Positions 51,711 to 61,800 of a stretch of DNA of 64,000 nucleotides are shown here, one piece after another. The notes beneath the pieces are model-generated. The model made no database searches. It saw nothing but the letters and a program-made list of their open reading frames with translations, and was not told where the DNA came from. A program made the translations under genes and the position numbers. Each line of letters opens with the position of its first letter. Positions within the stretch are counted from its first letter, which is position 1. The stretch is from Nodularia sphaerocarpa UHCC 0038 (GTDB lineage: Bacteria; Cyanobacteriota; Cyanobacteriia; Cyanobacteriales; Nostocaceae). The DNA is taken from assembly GCF_022376295.1 (NCBI RefSeq), contig NZ_CP060140.1, positions 2,980,356-3,044,355 of the forward strand. The letters are read 5' to 3'.

Positions 51711-52591
51711 TTGCTAAAAGAACTGCTGTGGTTTTTGTGTCTGGCATGGAAACACATAAAGTATTTATTAATGAAATTTTTATTAAGATATTGTTGCCAC
51801 TACTGGAGTTGGTAGTAAATTTTAGCAGTGGTAGTAGAGATTAGAGGCGAGAAGCACGATTGCTCGGTGGTGTACTACCACGAAGCTGCACATCTGCTGG
51901 CGAAATCTGAGTTTGGTGGCTAGTTTAGCGGGATGATCTCCATTTTTGGCAACATCGGGCGAAAAAATCAATAAGAGTAGTCACATCTGTATATTTGTTA
52001 TATATCTTAGTTAATCACCCTTGTCAGTTAAAGTTGCAAGTGCCTTGGGGAAAACGCTTGATGTCAACATTTAGGTTATATCTGGTTGTTGAATCACCAG
52101 ATGCAGTTTAATCAGTGCGTTGTTGATCAAGGGTCTGTTGTCAATGAAGATACCTTAGTTAATTGATGATTCACGTATGCATATTTCTTTAGGCATAGAT
52201 CCTGGGATTTGATTGGTTGCTAAGATACTTAAACTAATTTAAAGTATCGTTTCATTCTAAATCATTATAATTCCTCAAGGTTCTAAAGCGAATCTTTGAC
52301 CCCATAATTGTTTTAGTTGTCACTATCGCAGAGGATTTGCAACACCATCTGGGAACTGACAAGGATATGCTCCTAAAATTCCCAGTGATAAAGGTAACGA
52401 ATCAATTTCATAAGTCGTGTCTCTTAAGAACCTCGCCGTGAGCGTAGTCGAACGGCAAACTCATTGTTTCAATGGCGTTGCAGCTGTAACAAGAATCGCT
52501 TAAATGACTCTTCTGAAAGAATATTGCTTTGCTGCTCAAACACTATTTGCCGTAGTGCTGATGGTGAAGCGGCAAGTTTCCACAAAGAAGA
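51711..52591. promoter_or_regulatory. 881-bp spacer upstream of kaiABC and the CBS hybrid kinase
   Basis: The longest gene-free stretch in the window. It separates the divergent kaiA and hybrid-kinase genes and presumably holds both promoters. Visible features are minor: AAAAATTTCATTAATAAATA-type AT tracts on the kaiA side, ACTAATTTAAAGTATCG near 52232, and a CCGT-GAGCGTAGTCGA-ACGG dyad (52436-52455) common as a Nostocales repeat. I found no credible gene longer than about 60 codons and no tRNA. Confidence 0.45.
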
Positions 52592-55500
52592 ATGACCCCC
52601 AAAAGGTTCCTTATGTCAATGCTACAGTACCCGCTTTATGATTTTCTAGCAACCGTACCCAACTGCGTAGAAACAAGTACCCTGGCTATCGTGCTGGAGA
52701 TTTTTGAGCAGGAGCAGTGCGATCGCTTGGTAGTAGTAAATCAGCAACAATACCCCCTAGGATTGGTGCAATCTACCCGGTTAACTCAAAAATTATTAGC
52801 AGCAGGGGCTGATCACCAAGTTTTAAACTTGCATCAGCCGTTGTTAACCTGGGATAAATCCATGATGGAGCCAATCCAGACGTTACCCGCGACTTATTGT
52901 GTGGAGCAATTTGAGCTACTTTTACGTTACCAACAGACCCAAAATCACAATCATCTCGATTGGGCGCTGATTGATGGAGAGGGCAAATTTGTCGGGCTGT
53001 TGAATAGCGCACGACTGTTAAGAGCATTGGCTCAAGAAAAATTGGCAATCAATACCACCACCACCCAATACTCACCTACTGCTCAGAAAACTGTTCAGAA
53101 TATTTCCCCTGACTACCCTCACAGATCCAGCAGCACAACCAAAACTCACAAGCGTGGTGACAAGTCAGGATTGGCGCGACAAAAAAGAATAAATCAACGT
53201 CAACCAATACATAAACCACTGGTGCAGCTATTAGAATTACTGCCTTGGCCGTTAATGTTGCAAACTCGAACAGGTGAAGTAATAGCCAAAAATCCGGCTT
53301 GGTGGGAACAATTGGGGGCGTTGAAAGATCCAGAAGGTATCCGCAAACAAGTTGAAACAATACTAGCGCCAGCCCAGATTAAAACGGCTACAGAATACGC
53401 TAGCCCGCAAGTGACGAGATTTCATAGTTATGAGCGGGGGAATGAGCATGGCGGCGAGGGACATCCTTTTTCTGTGAGGAATGAACCCCCGCCGGTTGGG
53501 CAATTTTCTTCACCACCATCAGATAACCTGCATGAGCATCTACTCAATCACTGCTTTTTGGATAGCGAAAAGGGTACTTGTACCTGTGTTGTGGAAGTGC
53601 AGAATGGTCAGGAGCGAATTTGGCAGTTTGCTAAAATTCTCTTAGATAATCCGAAATCAGAACTTCTATTTCAGGGAATGTTTCCCGGAAAATTTACGAA
53701 TGAGGAAACGGCGGCGACTCTGAAAGCGGAACGGGGTAATGATTTATGGTTAATTTTAGCTAGTGATGTGACTGAACAGCAGCAGATATATAAGGAACTA
53801 GCGGCAAAAAATGCGGATCTAATTCAATTAAATCGCTTAAAGGATGAGTTTTTGGCTTGTATTAGTCATGAACTAAAAACCCCCCTGACTGCTGTTTTGG
53901 GACTATCGCGGTTGCTGGTAGATCAGCAGTTGGGTGAACTCAATGAGCGCCAAGCCCGTTATGCGGGACTGATTCATCAAAGTGGACGACATTTGATGAG
54001 TGTGGTGAATGACATTTTAGATTTGACGCGGATGGAAACGGGACAGATGGATTTAGCTCTGGTACCGGTGAATATTCGTGCAGTGTGCGATCGCGCCGTT
54101 ACCGAAGCCAAGGCTATCCACACTCAAACAACCAAAGCTAATACTACCCCCACCCCAACGGCAAATCTCCTTTCAGAATTTGCGATCGCCATTGAACCAG
54201 GCTTAGAGCAGATAGTAGCCGATGAATTGCGCTTGCGTCAAATGTTAGTACACCTACTTTCCAACGCCTTTAAATTCACGGAAAACTCTGGGGAAATTGG
54301 TTTGCGAGTCAGTCGCTGGGAGGGCTGGGTAGCCTTTACAATTTGGGATACAGGTATTGGTATTCCTGAACATCAGCAACATTTAATCTTCCAAAAATTC
54401 CAACAATTGGAAAATCCCCTCACCCGCCAATTTGAAGGTACTGGACTGGGTTTGGTTTTAACCAGGGCTTTGGCTCGTCTCCACGGAGGTGATGTCAGCT
54501 TCTTATCTCGTGAAGGCAAAGGTAGCCAATTTACCTTACTATTACCACCTAGTCCGCCCACAGCAACCAGTCCTGAGATCGGAATCATCGAAAACGGCCA
54601 AATCCAAATTCCTGAAATCCCAGAAAAAGCCTCTTCAGCACGTCAACGCTTTGCCACAACTGCCCAACATCAAGCCACTAGCTCACAACGCTTAGTCCTA
54701 GTAGTAGAAGCTGTAGCCCGATATATTGAAGATTTGACGGATCAGCTCAAAGGGTTAGGTTATCGCGTCGTTATCGCTCGCTCAGGTACAGAAGCAGTGG
54801 AAAAAGCCCGCCGATTGCAACCCAAAGCTATCTTTCTCAATCCTTTATTACCTTTACTTTCGGGTTGGGATGTGCTGACTTTGTTAAAATCTGATCCTGC
54901 AACCAGACACATTCGGGTGATGGTGACAGCGACGGGAGCGGAAAAGGAACAAGCTTATGCTAATCGCGCTGATGGTTTTTTGAATTTACCAGTCCAGCAT
55001 CAGGCTTTGGTACCACTTTTAGAAACTTTAGTTCCTCAACCAGCAATTGGACAGTCAGGGTTAGACTTTGGTAAAATCGCGCCCAAGACAACGCCATTAA
55101 GAATTCTGCGGTTGGTAGAACATAATTTAGAATCAATTCACCCCCAACCTTCTCTGCGAGAACATCGGGTGATTGAGGTGGATGACTTAGATCAGGCGGA
55201 ACTCTTGGCGCGGGTTTGGGAGTTCGATGTGATTTTACTAGATGCTCCAGTTTCTCTGGCGCAAACCTATCTACAACAGTTGGTTCAATATCCGATTTTG
55301 GCTGATATTCCATTGGTGACTTGCGATGTGGAGACGACTTTGGCGGCTTCTCAGATACCTGGTTTATCGGTGTTTCCTTTCTTGACACCATTCTGTGGGG
55401 AAAAGGATAATTGTAGCGATCGCACTGATCCTTTATTATCTGTATTGCAAATTGCATCTGGTATCTACTGTCCACCGAGCATCCTGGTGGTAGATTTGAC

Positions 55501-56083
55501 GATGCTGGATGATTTACCTCAGATTCGCCGCAAACAAGTCACAGATCCCGAAACAGTCACAAAATCTTTACTCAATAACGACAGTACACAACGCGGATCA
55601 GAGTGGTTCCAAGCTTTAATTCAGTATTTACAAACTGCTGGTTTGAAAGCAGCAATGGGGCGTTGTTGGGCTGAAGTTCTCCAACAAATTCGCCACCAAA
55701 GCGTTGATTTACTCCTGATTTGCTTGGGTGATTCTTCGGTTCATGAACAGGTGCTAAAGGAGCTAAAAGCCTTGGCAGATTTGCCGTTTGAGTTGCCACC
55801 GATTTTGGTAATTGATCAGCAATTAAATCAGACTGGCACGCCTTCTTTGTCTGAAGGTTCCCCAGGGTTCGGTAATCAGTCGATTCAGAGTGAATTGGAT
55901 ACAGCCGAAAATGTGATGAATGAGTTGGCGCAGGTTGTCGTTCGCATCGCGTCTCGTTCCCGCAGCTTCTCTGTGAAAAAAGAAGACACGGCGAACCAGA
56001 TTTTGCCTCGTTCTATATCAATGGAGGATTTATTAACTCAAATCAATCAAACTTTAGGTTTGACAGGAAACAGAGATGATTGA
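52592..56083 (+). CDS. CBS-domain hybrid histidine kinase with degenerate receiver
   Basis: 1163 residues; ATGs at 52592, 52613 and 52619 are in frame. A CBS pair (about 15-150, YPLGLVQSTRL, LVGL-type cores) is followed by a linker, a PAS-like region (about 205-265, PWPLMLQTRTGEVIAKNPAW), HisKA with His426 in ISHELKTPLTAVLG, and HATPase (about 535-650, DTGIGIPEHQQHLIFQKF, GTGLGLVL). Next comes a receiver-like domain (about 695-815), but its phosphoacceptor position is Asn750 (IFLNPLLPLLSG) and the acidic pocket is lost, so it cannot work normally. Two more receiver-like stretches (about 830-940 and 985-1090) are also degenerate. CBS pairs often sense adenine nucleotides. It is divergent from kaiABC; a clock link is only positional. 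Its end overlaps the convergent GT39 gene by 37 bp. Confidence 0.85.
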   Translation: MTPKRFLMSMLQYPLYDFLATVPNCVETSTLAIVLEIFEQEQCDRLVVVNQQQYPLGLVQSTRLTQKLLAAGADHQVLNLHQPLLTWDKSMMEPIQTLPATYCVEQFELLLRYQQTQNHNHLDWALIDGEGKFVGLLNSARLLRALAQEKLAINTTTTQYSPTAQKTVQNISPDYPHRSSSTTKTHKRGDKSGLARQKRINQRQPIHKPLVQLLELLPWPLMLQTRTGEVIAKNPAWWEQLGALKDPEGIRKQVETILAPAQIKTATEYASPQVTRFHSYERGNEHGGEGHPFSVRNEPPPVGQFSSPPSDNLHEHLLNHCFLDSEKGTCTCVVEVQNGQERIWQFAKILLDNPKSELLFQGMFPGKFTNEETAATLKAERGNDLWLILASDVTEQQQIYKELAAKNADLIQLNRLKDEFLACISHELKTPLTAVLGLSRLLVDQQLGELNERQARYAGLIHQSGRHLMSVVNDILDLTRMETGQMDLALVPVNIRAVCDRAVTEAKAIHTQTTKANTTPTPTANLLSEFAIAIEPGLEQIVADELRLRQMLVHLLSNAFKFTENSGEIGLRVSRWEGWVAFTIWDTGIGIPEHQQHLIFQKFQQLENPLTRQFEGTGLGLVLTRALARLHGGDVSFLSREGKGSQFTLLLPPSPPTATSPEIGIIENGQIQIPEIPEKASSARQRFATTAQHQATSSQRLVLVVEAVARYIEDLTDQLKGLGYRVVIARSGTEAVEKARRLQPKAIFLNPLLPLLSGWDVLTLLKSDPATRHIRVMVTATGAEKEQAYANRADGFLNLPVQHQALVPLLETLVPQPAIGQSGLDFGKIAPKTTPLRILRLVEHNLESIHPQPSLREHRVIEVDDLDQAELLARVWEFDVILLDAPVSLAQTYLQQLVQYPILADIPLVTCDVETTLAASQIPGLSVFPFLTPFCGEKDNCSDRTDPLLSVLQIASGIYCPPSILVVDLTMLDDLPQIRRKQVTDPETVTKSLLNNDSTQRGSEWFQALIQYLQTAGLKAAMGRCWAEVLQQIRHQSVDLLLICLGDSSVHEQVLKELKALADLPFELPPILVIDQQLNQTGTPSLSEGSPGFGNQSIQSELDTAENVMNELAQVVVRIASRSRSFSVKKEDTANQILPRSISMEDLLTQINQTLGLTGNRDD

Positions 56084-57915
56084 GAGGAAGATATTGTCAA
56101 TGATTCTTGTTTGATTCTTCTCAAGGAGACTCGAATTAACTGATAAGTGTCCTTAGTGTCTAAAATATCGTAACTACCGGGTTGCAAGTCCATTTTCACC
56201 AGGGCTTTCGGTTCTGCTATCACTAGCAAAGAAGGCGGCTGTGCTGGCTGTGATCTGCGATTGTTGATATGCTCTACGGCATCTTTTGTCAGTTGAATAT
56301 AATTTACGGGTTTTTGCGTGTAAAAGGCTACGCTCGGTTTTTTGAAACCAACCATAACTAATTCTTCGTTTGATTGTTTGGTTTCTAATACCAGGGCGGA
56401 TAAGTCTCTTAAGGGTTGCTGACGCAGTTGATCCATGAAAAACAAGGCTGGCATTAAGACAATGATCAAGAAGAAGGTAAATAACAGTAGATTTACGTTA
56501 ATTATATTGTACCAACGGCGACTGATTATCAAGCCCGCAATGATCAGCGCCCCAAATATCCAAATCAATCCCCCTAGTGTTGGTAAACCTGCATTTTGAA
56601 TGAGTAGGGGAAAGCCGGGGGCAACTGAATTATTATTGATGATATGAGTGATCTGAAATAGTAATACTGCCAATACTGTGGAAAAAATGACGTTGATCCA
56701 TGCGCTGATTTTCAGAGAAGAGAACGCAGAGGGCATATCTTGGTTGTTTTCGGGGAAAAAGTCGCTCCATAACAATGCTACTAAAATTGCAACGGCTGGC
56801 ATTAAGGGTAATAGATAACTGGGCAGTTTAGTGACAGCAATGCTAAAAAAGCCGAAGATACTGATAAACCAGATACAGGCAAATAATCCTAATTGTTGGG
56901 AGCGTTCTTGGGATAACCAGTAGGAACGCTGCCAAAATCTAGTCCTAGCAATGGCTACGGGTAAATACACAGAGTACGGCGCAAAGCCTAGCAGTACGAC
57001 TAAAAAGTAAAAGTACCAAGGGGCTGAGTGACCATTAACTACCTCTGTGAAACGTTCGACGTTGTGATAACCAAAGAAGGAATTAAGATAATCCCAACCA
57101 TTACGCCAAGTTACGAGGATATACCAGGGGGCTGATAAGGCGAAAATAATCAGCATCCCCATGAAGGCACGCATTTGGGTGAATATTTCGCGGAATTTGC
57201 CCACATAAATCATAAATGCCCCGATAATCAAAATTGGCAGAACAATTCCTACGGGACCTTTGGTCAAAATCGCCCCAGCAATGAGGACGTAACAAGCCAA
57301 ATACCATTTGTTTGGTAATAGAGAGGCGGCGGATTCTGGTTGAGTTTCTTTGTGACTTGCGTACCCTCGAAAAAAACATAACAAGGCTGATGTCATGCAG
57401 CCAGTTAGCATCATATCGGAGACACCGGTTCTTCCCCAGACGATCATCTCAGGGCTGAGTGCTAGCATGGCGGCGGCGATTAAAGCTGTTAAGTTGCGTC
57501 GCGTTGGGCGTGAAACTTGCTCTAATTCGTCTTTTTGGGAAAAATACCACTGTACGGTGTAAAAGGTTAAACCGATGACTCCTACGGATGCGATCGCAGA
57601 AGGTAGGCGCACTGACCACTCGTTGACTCCTATAATGGCATAGGCGATCGCCTGACACCAGTAAATTAAGGCTGGTTTATCAAAACGAGTTTCGCCATTA
57701 AAAATCGGAGTAATCCAATCGCCTGTAACCAACATTTGACGGGAAGCTTCCGCAAACAACGGCTCTGTTTCATCAATTAAGCCGACACTACCCAAATTCC
57801 ACCCGTAACCCAGCCAACTAATTACAATCAGTATAGTCACAGCAAAAACCGGACTTTTCGCTAGATTGTTGCACCACTGGTTCACAGTACCCGGAACACT
57901 CAGTTTTATCCTCAT
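56047..57915 (-). CDS. GT39-family membrane glycosyltransferase (ArnT-like)
   Basis: 622 residues with about 11-12 membrane helices. The conserved first luminal loop of the GT-C fold is present, IDETEPLFAEASRQML, then GDWITPIFNGETRFDKPAL with the catalytic Asp/Glu type residues. Relatives transfer mannose or aminoarabinose from polyprenyl phosphate to proteins or lipids on the outer face of the membrane. Substrate here is unknown. It overlaps the end of the convergent hybrid kinase by 37 bp; such antisense overlap at 3' ends may affect both transcripts. Confidence 0.9.
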   Translation of the reverse strand: MRIKLSVPGTVNQWCNNLAKSPVFAVTILIVISWLGYGWNLGSVGLIDETEPLFAEASRQMLVTGDWITPIFNGETRFDKPALIYWCQAIAYAIIGVNEWSVRLPSAIASVGVIGLTFYTVQWYFSQKDELEQVSRPTRRNLTALIAAAMLALSPEMIVWGRTGVSDMMLTGCMTSALLCFFRGYASHKETQPESAASLLPNKWYLACYVLIAGAILTKGPVGIVLPILIIGAFMIYVGKFREIFTQMRAFMGMLIIFALSAPWYILVTWRNGWDYLNSFFGYHNVERFTEVVNGHSAPWYFYFLVVLLGFAPYSVYLPVAIARTRFWQRSYWLSQERSQQLGLFACIWFISIFGFFSIAVTKLPSYLLPLMPAVAILVALLWSDFFPENNQDMPSAFSSLKISAWINVIFSTVLAVLLFQITHIINNNSVAPGFPLLIQNAGLPTLGGLIWIFGALIIAGLIISRRWYNIINVNLLLFTFFLIIVLMPALFFMDQLRQQPLRDLSALVLETKQSNEELVMVGFKKPSVAFYTQKPVNYIQLTKDAVEHINNRRSQPAQPPSLLVIAEPKALVKMDLQPGSYDILDTKDTYQLIRVSLRRIKQESLTISSSQSSLFPVKPKV

Positions 57916-58004
57916 TATTTAATATTCAACAGTTAAACATAACTAGTCAATAGTCGTTGACTAGCTATATTTTGTTCTTGCAGTGAGTGAATTGCAAATC
58001 AGAC

Positions 58005-58601
58005 TCAAGGATTGAGTACCAATGACCATTCTCTATTTTGGCTGTTCCATTGCGGCACAGAAGTTTCCCCAACCACATAAGGCCCCCAATAACGGCGAGA
58101 ACCATCTTGTGCAAAGGCAACTATAACATCTCCCGTTTCCAACTTCAGATCCCCATCAGGTAGGGATAAAATCAACCCCTTTTGACTACCTTCTTCGGGA
58201 TCAAAATCCCAATGCGCCGGTGCATCATCCTGAGTTTTTTGATTACCAGAGTTTTTCACCAGGGGCTGTCGTGCTAGTAAGGCTAGGCGCACAGGCTGAT
58301 CTGTTTGATTACTCATGCGTAAATTTCCTTGATTTTTGGCATTAGTCGGGGAATTTTGACGATTTGCCAAAATGTGCGGCTCTTTGAGTCCGATTTTATT
58401 GGTTTGGCTAGTTTCTGGTATCAAGGTAGTGGGACTAACTTTTTGATCTGGGATAGGTGCTGCTGCGATCAGATCCTGTTCTGATGTATCGGTATCTGCT
58501 GATTCAAAAGATACACTTATATCCCAGCATCCCACCATGAACGCCAGCAGCCCTAAAGCACAAACTGCAATAGCAGTTTTACAATTTACGGGAAATTTCA
58601 T
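58005..58601 (-). CDS. Probable lipoprotein of unknown function
   Basis: 198 residues: signal sequence with a possible lipobox, LLAFMVGC (Cys about 25), a Pro/Gln/Thr-rich linker (about 30-105), then a compact domain with QPVRLALLARQPLVKNSGNQ, AHWDFDPEEGS, LSLPDGDLKLETGDVIVAFA and YWGPYVVGE. The last part suggests a small beta domain. I cannot name the family; similar cyanobacterial proteins are annotated as hypothetical. It lies 89 bp upstream of the GT39 gene on the same strand, possibly cotranscribed. Confidence 0.75.
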   Translation of the reverse strand: MKFPVNCKTAIAVCALGLLAFMVGCWDISVSFESADTDTSEQDLIAAAPIPDQKVSPTTLIPETSQTNKIGLKEPHILANRQNSPTNAKNQGNLRMSNQTDQPVRLALLARQPLVKNSGNQKTQDDAPAHWDFDPEEGSQKGLILSLPDGDLKLETGDVIVAFAQDGSRRYWGPYVVGETSVPQWNSQNREWSLVLNP

Positions 58602-59092
58602 ATTGATAATGGTTAAGAATAATATTTTGTCTAGGCTTGAGCAAATACTAGCCTATTCTCTCAAAGGGGAATTCCGGATATTTGGCTACTAGCTGACTCT
58701 ATCTGCTGCTCTGCTCAGGATGAGCAATGTATCGAAAATCTCATTTTTAGCAGAAAATTTTGGCATAAATAATTACATTAGTTTTGATCAAAGAAAAGGT
58801 AAAAAAACTTGATAACTTGTAATAATCATGATAACAAACGCCATCACGAGTTTACATCTGATCTAAAAGTCGGAAATTTCTTTGTATAAACACAAAAAAC
58901 AGCTGTTCAAAATTAAGTAGTGTAAGTCACAAGGTATTTTTGGTGAAATTCTCAGATTTAACTGGGGAACATTCTTTATATATCTTAATATTTCTGATGA
59001 AGTTGCGGTTACTGCTTTGAGATCAAACAGACTCTTGCTAGGATCAATGATGGGAAAATGTTACCGTTTCGCAGCAAGTCCCCACCTAATTA
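58602..59092. other. Divergent AT-rich spacer, no gene seen
   Basis: A 491-bp spacer between the divergent lipoprotein and ycf20 genes. It is AT-rich with several poly-A/T tracts (for example 58790-58812). No RNA gene, NtcA-like GTA-N8-TAC site or repeat was found that I would defend. Confidence 0.45.
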
Positions 59093-59425
59093 ATGCAAAA
59101 CACTCGTCTGACTAATTTATTCGATTCTATTGCTAGCCGTTTGGGGCAATGGTTTTTAAATCCTTGGCGACGTTTATCGTTAATGTTGATTAATTTCTTT
59201 TTTGGTTTTTTTCTAGGAACTGCCATTTCTACTATAGCTGGACAACGAGGTGTATCAGATATTATGATCGCTGGTGTTCTGGTGGTACTGACAGAGGTGA
59301 CCAGCAGAATATTTTATAGTCGGCGCTTTTTTGAGAAGCGAACCCTGTTGGTAGAATCACTAAATGTTCTCAAGGTCGGTTTTATCTATAGTATGTTTGT
59401 TGAAGCCTTTAAACTTGGGTCTTAA
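59093..59425 (+). CDS. ycf20: Ycf20 family (DUF565) membrane protein
   Basis: 110 residues: a short basic N-terminus, LGQWFLNPWRRLSLMLINFF, then FGFFLGTAISTIAGQRG and two to three membrane helices. This is the DUF565/Ycf20 family; in the alga Chlamydomonas and in plants Ycf20-type proteins affect non-photochemical quenching, while the cyanobacterial role is unknown. The D-glycerate 3-kinase gene starts two bases after its stop, so the two form an operon. Confidence 0.9.
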   Translation: MQNTRLTNLFDSIASRLGQWFLNPWRRLSLMLINFFFGFFLGTAISTIAGQRGVSDIMIAGVLVVLTEVTSRIFYSRRFFEKRTLLVESLNVLKVGFIYSMFVEAFKLGS

Positions 59426-59427
59426 TT

Positions 59428-60351
59428 ATGGATTCTTGGGGGAGTAATGCAAATCCAACACCAGCCGATTTACTCAACTCTGTTTTGCCCAGTTTTAGCC
59501 AATTCTGCGAAACTCACCTGCATAAACCACCAGAGGAAATGTTGGCGGTGTTGCGGGATTTATGGCTACCACTGGGTATAAAACTAGCATCCCAGCGCCA
59601 AGCATTGGGGCGGCCGCTGATTCAGGGAATTTTAGGTGGACAAGGTACGGGTAAAACTACTATGTGCCAGGTTCTGGGATTAATTCTCCAGCAGTTGGGA
59701 TATCGTCCTCTGTGTTTGTCATTAGATGATTTGTATAAAACTTATAGCGATCGCCAGGCTTTAATTGAGGAAGATCCCCGGTTGATTTGGCGCGGACCAC
59801 CAGGAACCCATGATCTAGATTTAGGTTTAAATTTATTAGATCAGATTCGTCGGGGTGAAAGTCCAGTCAAGGTTCCCCGCTTTGATAAATCTGCATACAA
59901 CGGTGCTGGCGATCGCACTACTTCAGAAATTGTGACAAATATTGATATTGTCCTGTTTGAAGGTTGGTTTGTCGGTGTGCGACCAATTGATGCTGATATA
60001 TTTAATTATGCACCACCACCAATTTTCACAGAAGAAGATCGGGTATTTGCCCGTGATATGAATCGGCGACTGAATGATTATCTACCACTGTGGGAACGAT
60101 TAGACAGTTTAATAGTCCTGTATCCCACTGATTACCGTTGTTCAATGGTATGGCGTAAACAAGCCGAACAACAAATGATTGCGGCTGGTAAATTGGGAAT
60201 GTCGGAAGCACAGATTGAGGAATTTGTCAACTACTTTTGGCGATCGCTACACCCAGAATTATTCATTACGCCCTTGGTGAAATCGCCCACAGCCGTTGAT
60301 TTAGTGATTTCAATTAATCCTGATCACAGTATACAATCAAATAAATTTTAG
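59428..60351 (+). CDS. D-glycerate 3-kinase
   Basis: 307 residues of the uridine-kinase-like P-loop family: Walker A GGQGTGKTT (70-78), SLDDLYKTYSDRQAL, RGPPGTHDLDLG, KVPRFDKSAYNGAGDR and LFEGWFVGVRP. Plant and cyanobacterial GLYK enzymes with these features phosphorylate D-glycerate to 3-phosphoglycerate, the last step of photorespiration. Two-base spacing from ycf20 implies coupled expression. The last 15 bases overlap the convergent GGDEF gene. Confidence 0.9.
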   Translation: MDSWGSNANPTPADLLNSVLPSFSQFCETHLHKPPEEMLAVLRDLWLPLGIKLASQRQALGRPLIQGILGGQGTGKTTMCQVLGLILQQLGYRPLCLSLDDLYKTYSDRQALIEEDPRLIWRGPPGTHDLDLGLNLLDQIRRGESPVKVPRFDKSAYNGAGDRTTSEIVTNIDIVLFEGWFVGVRPIDADIFNYAPPPIFTEEDRVFARDMNRRLNDYLPLWERLDSLIVLYPTDYRCSMVWRKQAEQQMIAAGKLGMSEAQIEEFVNYFWRSLHPELFITPLVKSPTAVDLVISINPDHSIQSNKF

Positions 60352-61281
60352 GCGATCGCGTCCGGCTTTTTTGGCTTGATACAAAGCTTGATCAGCCAGA
60401 GTAATGATTTCTTGGTAGTCAGAGCGAGGTTGGGGAATGAGTGTAGCGACTCCAGCACTGATAGTTACATAAGAACTGACCAAGGAACGACTATGGGGGA
60501 TACCCTGTTTCCTAACAACAGAGCAAATGATTTCGCCCAGGATGATTGCGCCTTCTTTATCCGTATTCGGTAAAATTACCACAAATTCTTCCCCACCATA
60601 ACGGGCGACTAAATCAGCCGGACGTTTAATAGTATTTTTAATAGATTGTGCCACCTGTTGGAGACAGCGATCGCCTACCTGATGTCCATAGGTATCATTA
60701 TATAATTTAAAGAAATCAATATCGCCGAAAATCAGAGAAATAGGCAGTTGTTCCCGCGCCATCCGTTGCCACTCTTGGGTTAAATATTCTTCAAACCGTC
60801 GGCGGTTAGAGATTTGAGTCAATTGATCAATAGTCACCAATCTTTGTAATTCTTGGTTAGCAGATTGCAATTGTTTCTCAACCTGGGATTGGGAAATCAA
60901 CAGTTTGACTCGTTGACGCAAAACAGGCCAGTGAATCGGTTTAGTCACAAAATCAATTGCGCCCACTTCAAATGCCCGATCTACTGACTCTTGATCATCC
61001 AGTCCTGTAATCATTAAAACTGGAGTATGCTGACTAAACTCAACCGACTGTAACCGATTGCAACACTCAAATCCATCCATATCAGGCATGATTGCGTCAA
61101 GGAGTATGATATCGGGGTGCAGTTGCTCCACCAGATTTAAAGCCTCCCTGCCATTTTCAGCTTCTGCAATTTCATAGCCTTCTCGTTCTAGGGCTAATCG
61201 CAGCTGCATGCGGATAAATTTTTCATCATCAACAATGAGAATCAGAATCGGAGATTGGTTTTCTGCACAAGTAGTTTTCAA
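60337..61281 (-). CDS. Response regulator with diguanylate cyclase output (REC-GGDEF)
   Basis: 314 residues: receiver (about 11-130; acidic pair VDDE, phosphoacceptor Asp62 in LLDAIMPDMDG, LMITG, KPI) and a GGDEF domain (about 150-314) with the active-site motif GGEEF (YGGEEFVVILP). An RPAD sequence five residues before it fits the RxxD inhibitory site, so product feedback by cyclic di-GMP is likely. It begins 6 bp after the Hpt gene, suggesting that phosphate from the Hpt protein reaches this regulator. The 3' end overlaps the convergent glycerate kinase gene by 15 bp. Confidence 0.92.
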   Translation of the reverse strand: MKTTCAENQSPILILIVDDEKFIRMQLRLALEREGYEIAEAENGREALNLVEQLHPDIILLDAIMPDMDGFECCNRLQSVEFSQHTPVLMITGLDDQESVDRAFEVGAIDFVTKPIHWPVLRQRVKLLISQSQVEKQLQSANQELQRLVTIDQLTQISNRRRFEEYLTQEWQRMAREQLPISLIFGDIDFFKLYNDTYGHQVGDRCLQQVAQSIKNTIKRPADLVARYGGEEFVVILPNTDKEGAIILGEIICSVVRKQGIPHSRSLVSSYVTISAGVATLIPQPRSDYQEIITLADQALYQAKKAGRDRLKFI

Positions 61282-61287
61282 TGATGC

Positions 61288-61800
61288 TCACTTCTCCACT
61301 GTGATTTGCAAAGCCGTTTTCACTAGCTCATATTCCTTGTAGAGTTGTGAGCAGATTTGGGCAATGTTTTCTAAATCATTACTTCGTCCTTTTGCTTCTA
61401 TCTGTGTGCAGATTTGCGCTAAGGTTGTAGCCCCCACAGAGGCACTACTAGACTTGAGACAGTGGGCTGCCTTCCACAGAGCCTGGGCATCTTCCGGGAC
61501 AAGTGATGCTCTGATATTTTGTATATATTTGGGAGCTTCTGCCAGATAACAATTGAGTAGTTGCACAAACGCCGCCTCATCTCCTGACATCATATCTCGT
61601 AAAGAATTGAGGATTTCAGGATCGATTATAGTCGGTTCTGTATTTGGTGTGAGGATGCGGGAAAGATTTGACGACATCAATTGATCATTTTTTCGGGGTT
61701 GGCATTTACTCAGTGTTAGGGCTAACTCTTCAATTTGGACAGGTTGGCTAATTTTATCATCAATATTAGCTGCCAAACAGGCTTCGCGATCGCCCTGCAT
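61288..61800 (-). CDS. Hpt protein with an N-terminal receiver remnant (truncated hybrid kinase end)
   Basis: 170 residues. The first 33, MQGDREACLAANIDDKISQP and on, match only the last helix-strand-helix of a receiver domain, where the usual text is close to AMQGDREACLAAGMDDYISKP; even the conserved Lys is Gln19. Directly upstream the frame is closed by TGA a few codons before. Residues 65-165 are an Hpt domain with phospho-His113 in AAHCLKSSSAS. The gene therefore looks like the surviving 3' end of a hybrid sensor kinase. The Hpt site is intact and REC-GGDEF follows at 6 bp, so it may still work as a phosphotransfer protein with kinases encoded elsewhere. Confidence 0.82.
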   Translation of the reverse strand: MQGDREACLAANIDDKISQPVQIEELALTLSKCQPRKNDQLMSSNLSRILTPNTEPTIIDPEILNSLRDMMSGDEAAFVQLLNCYLAEAPKYIQNIRASLVPEDAQALWKAAHCLKSSSASVGATTLAQICTQIEAKGRSNDLENIAQICSQLYKEYELVKTALQITVEK

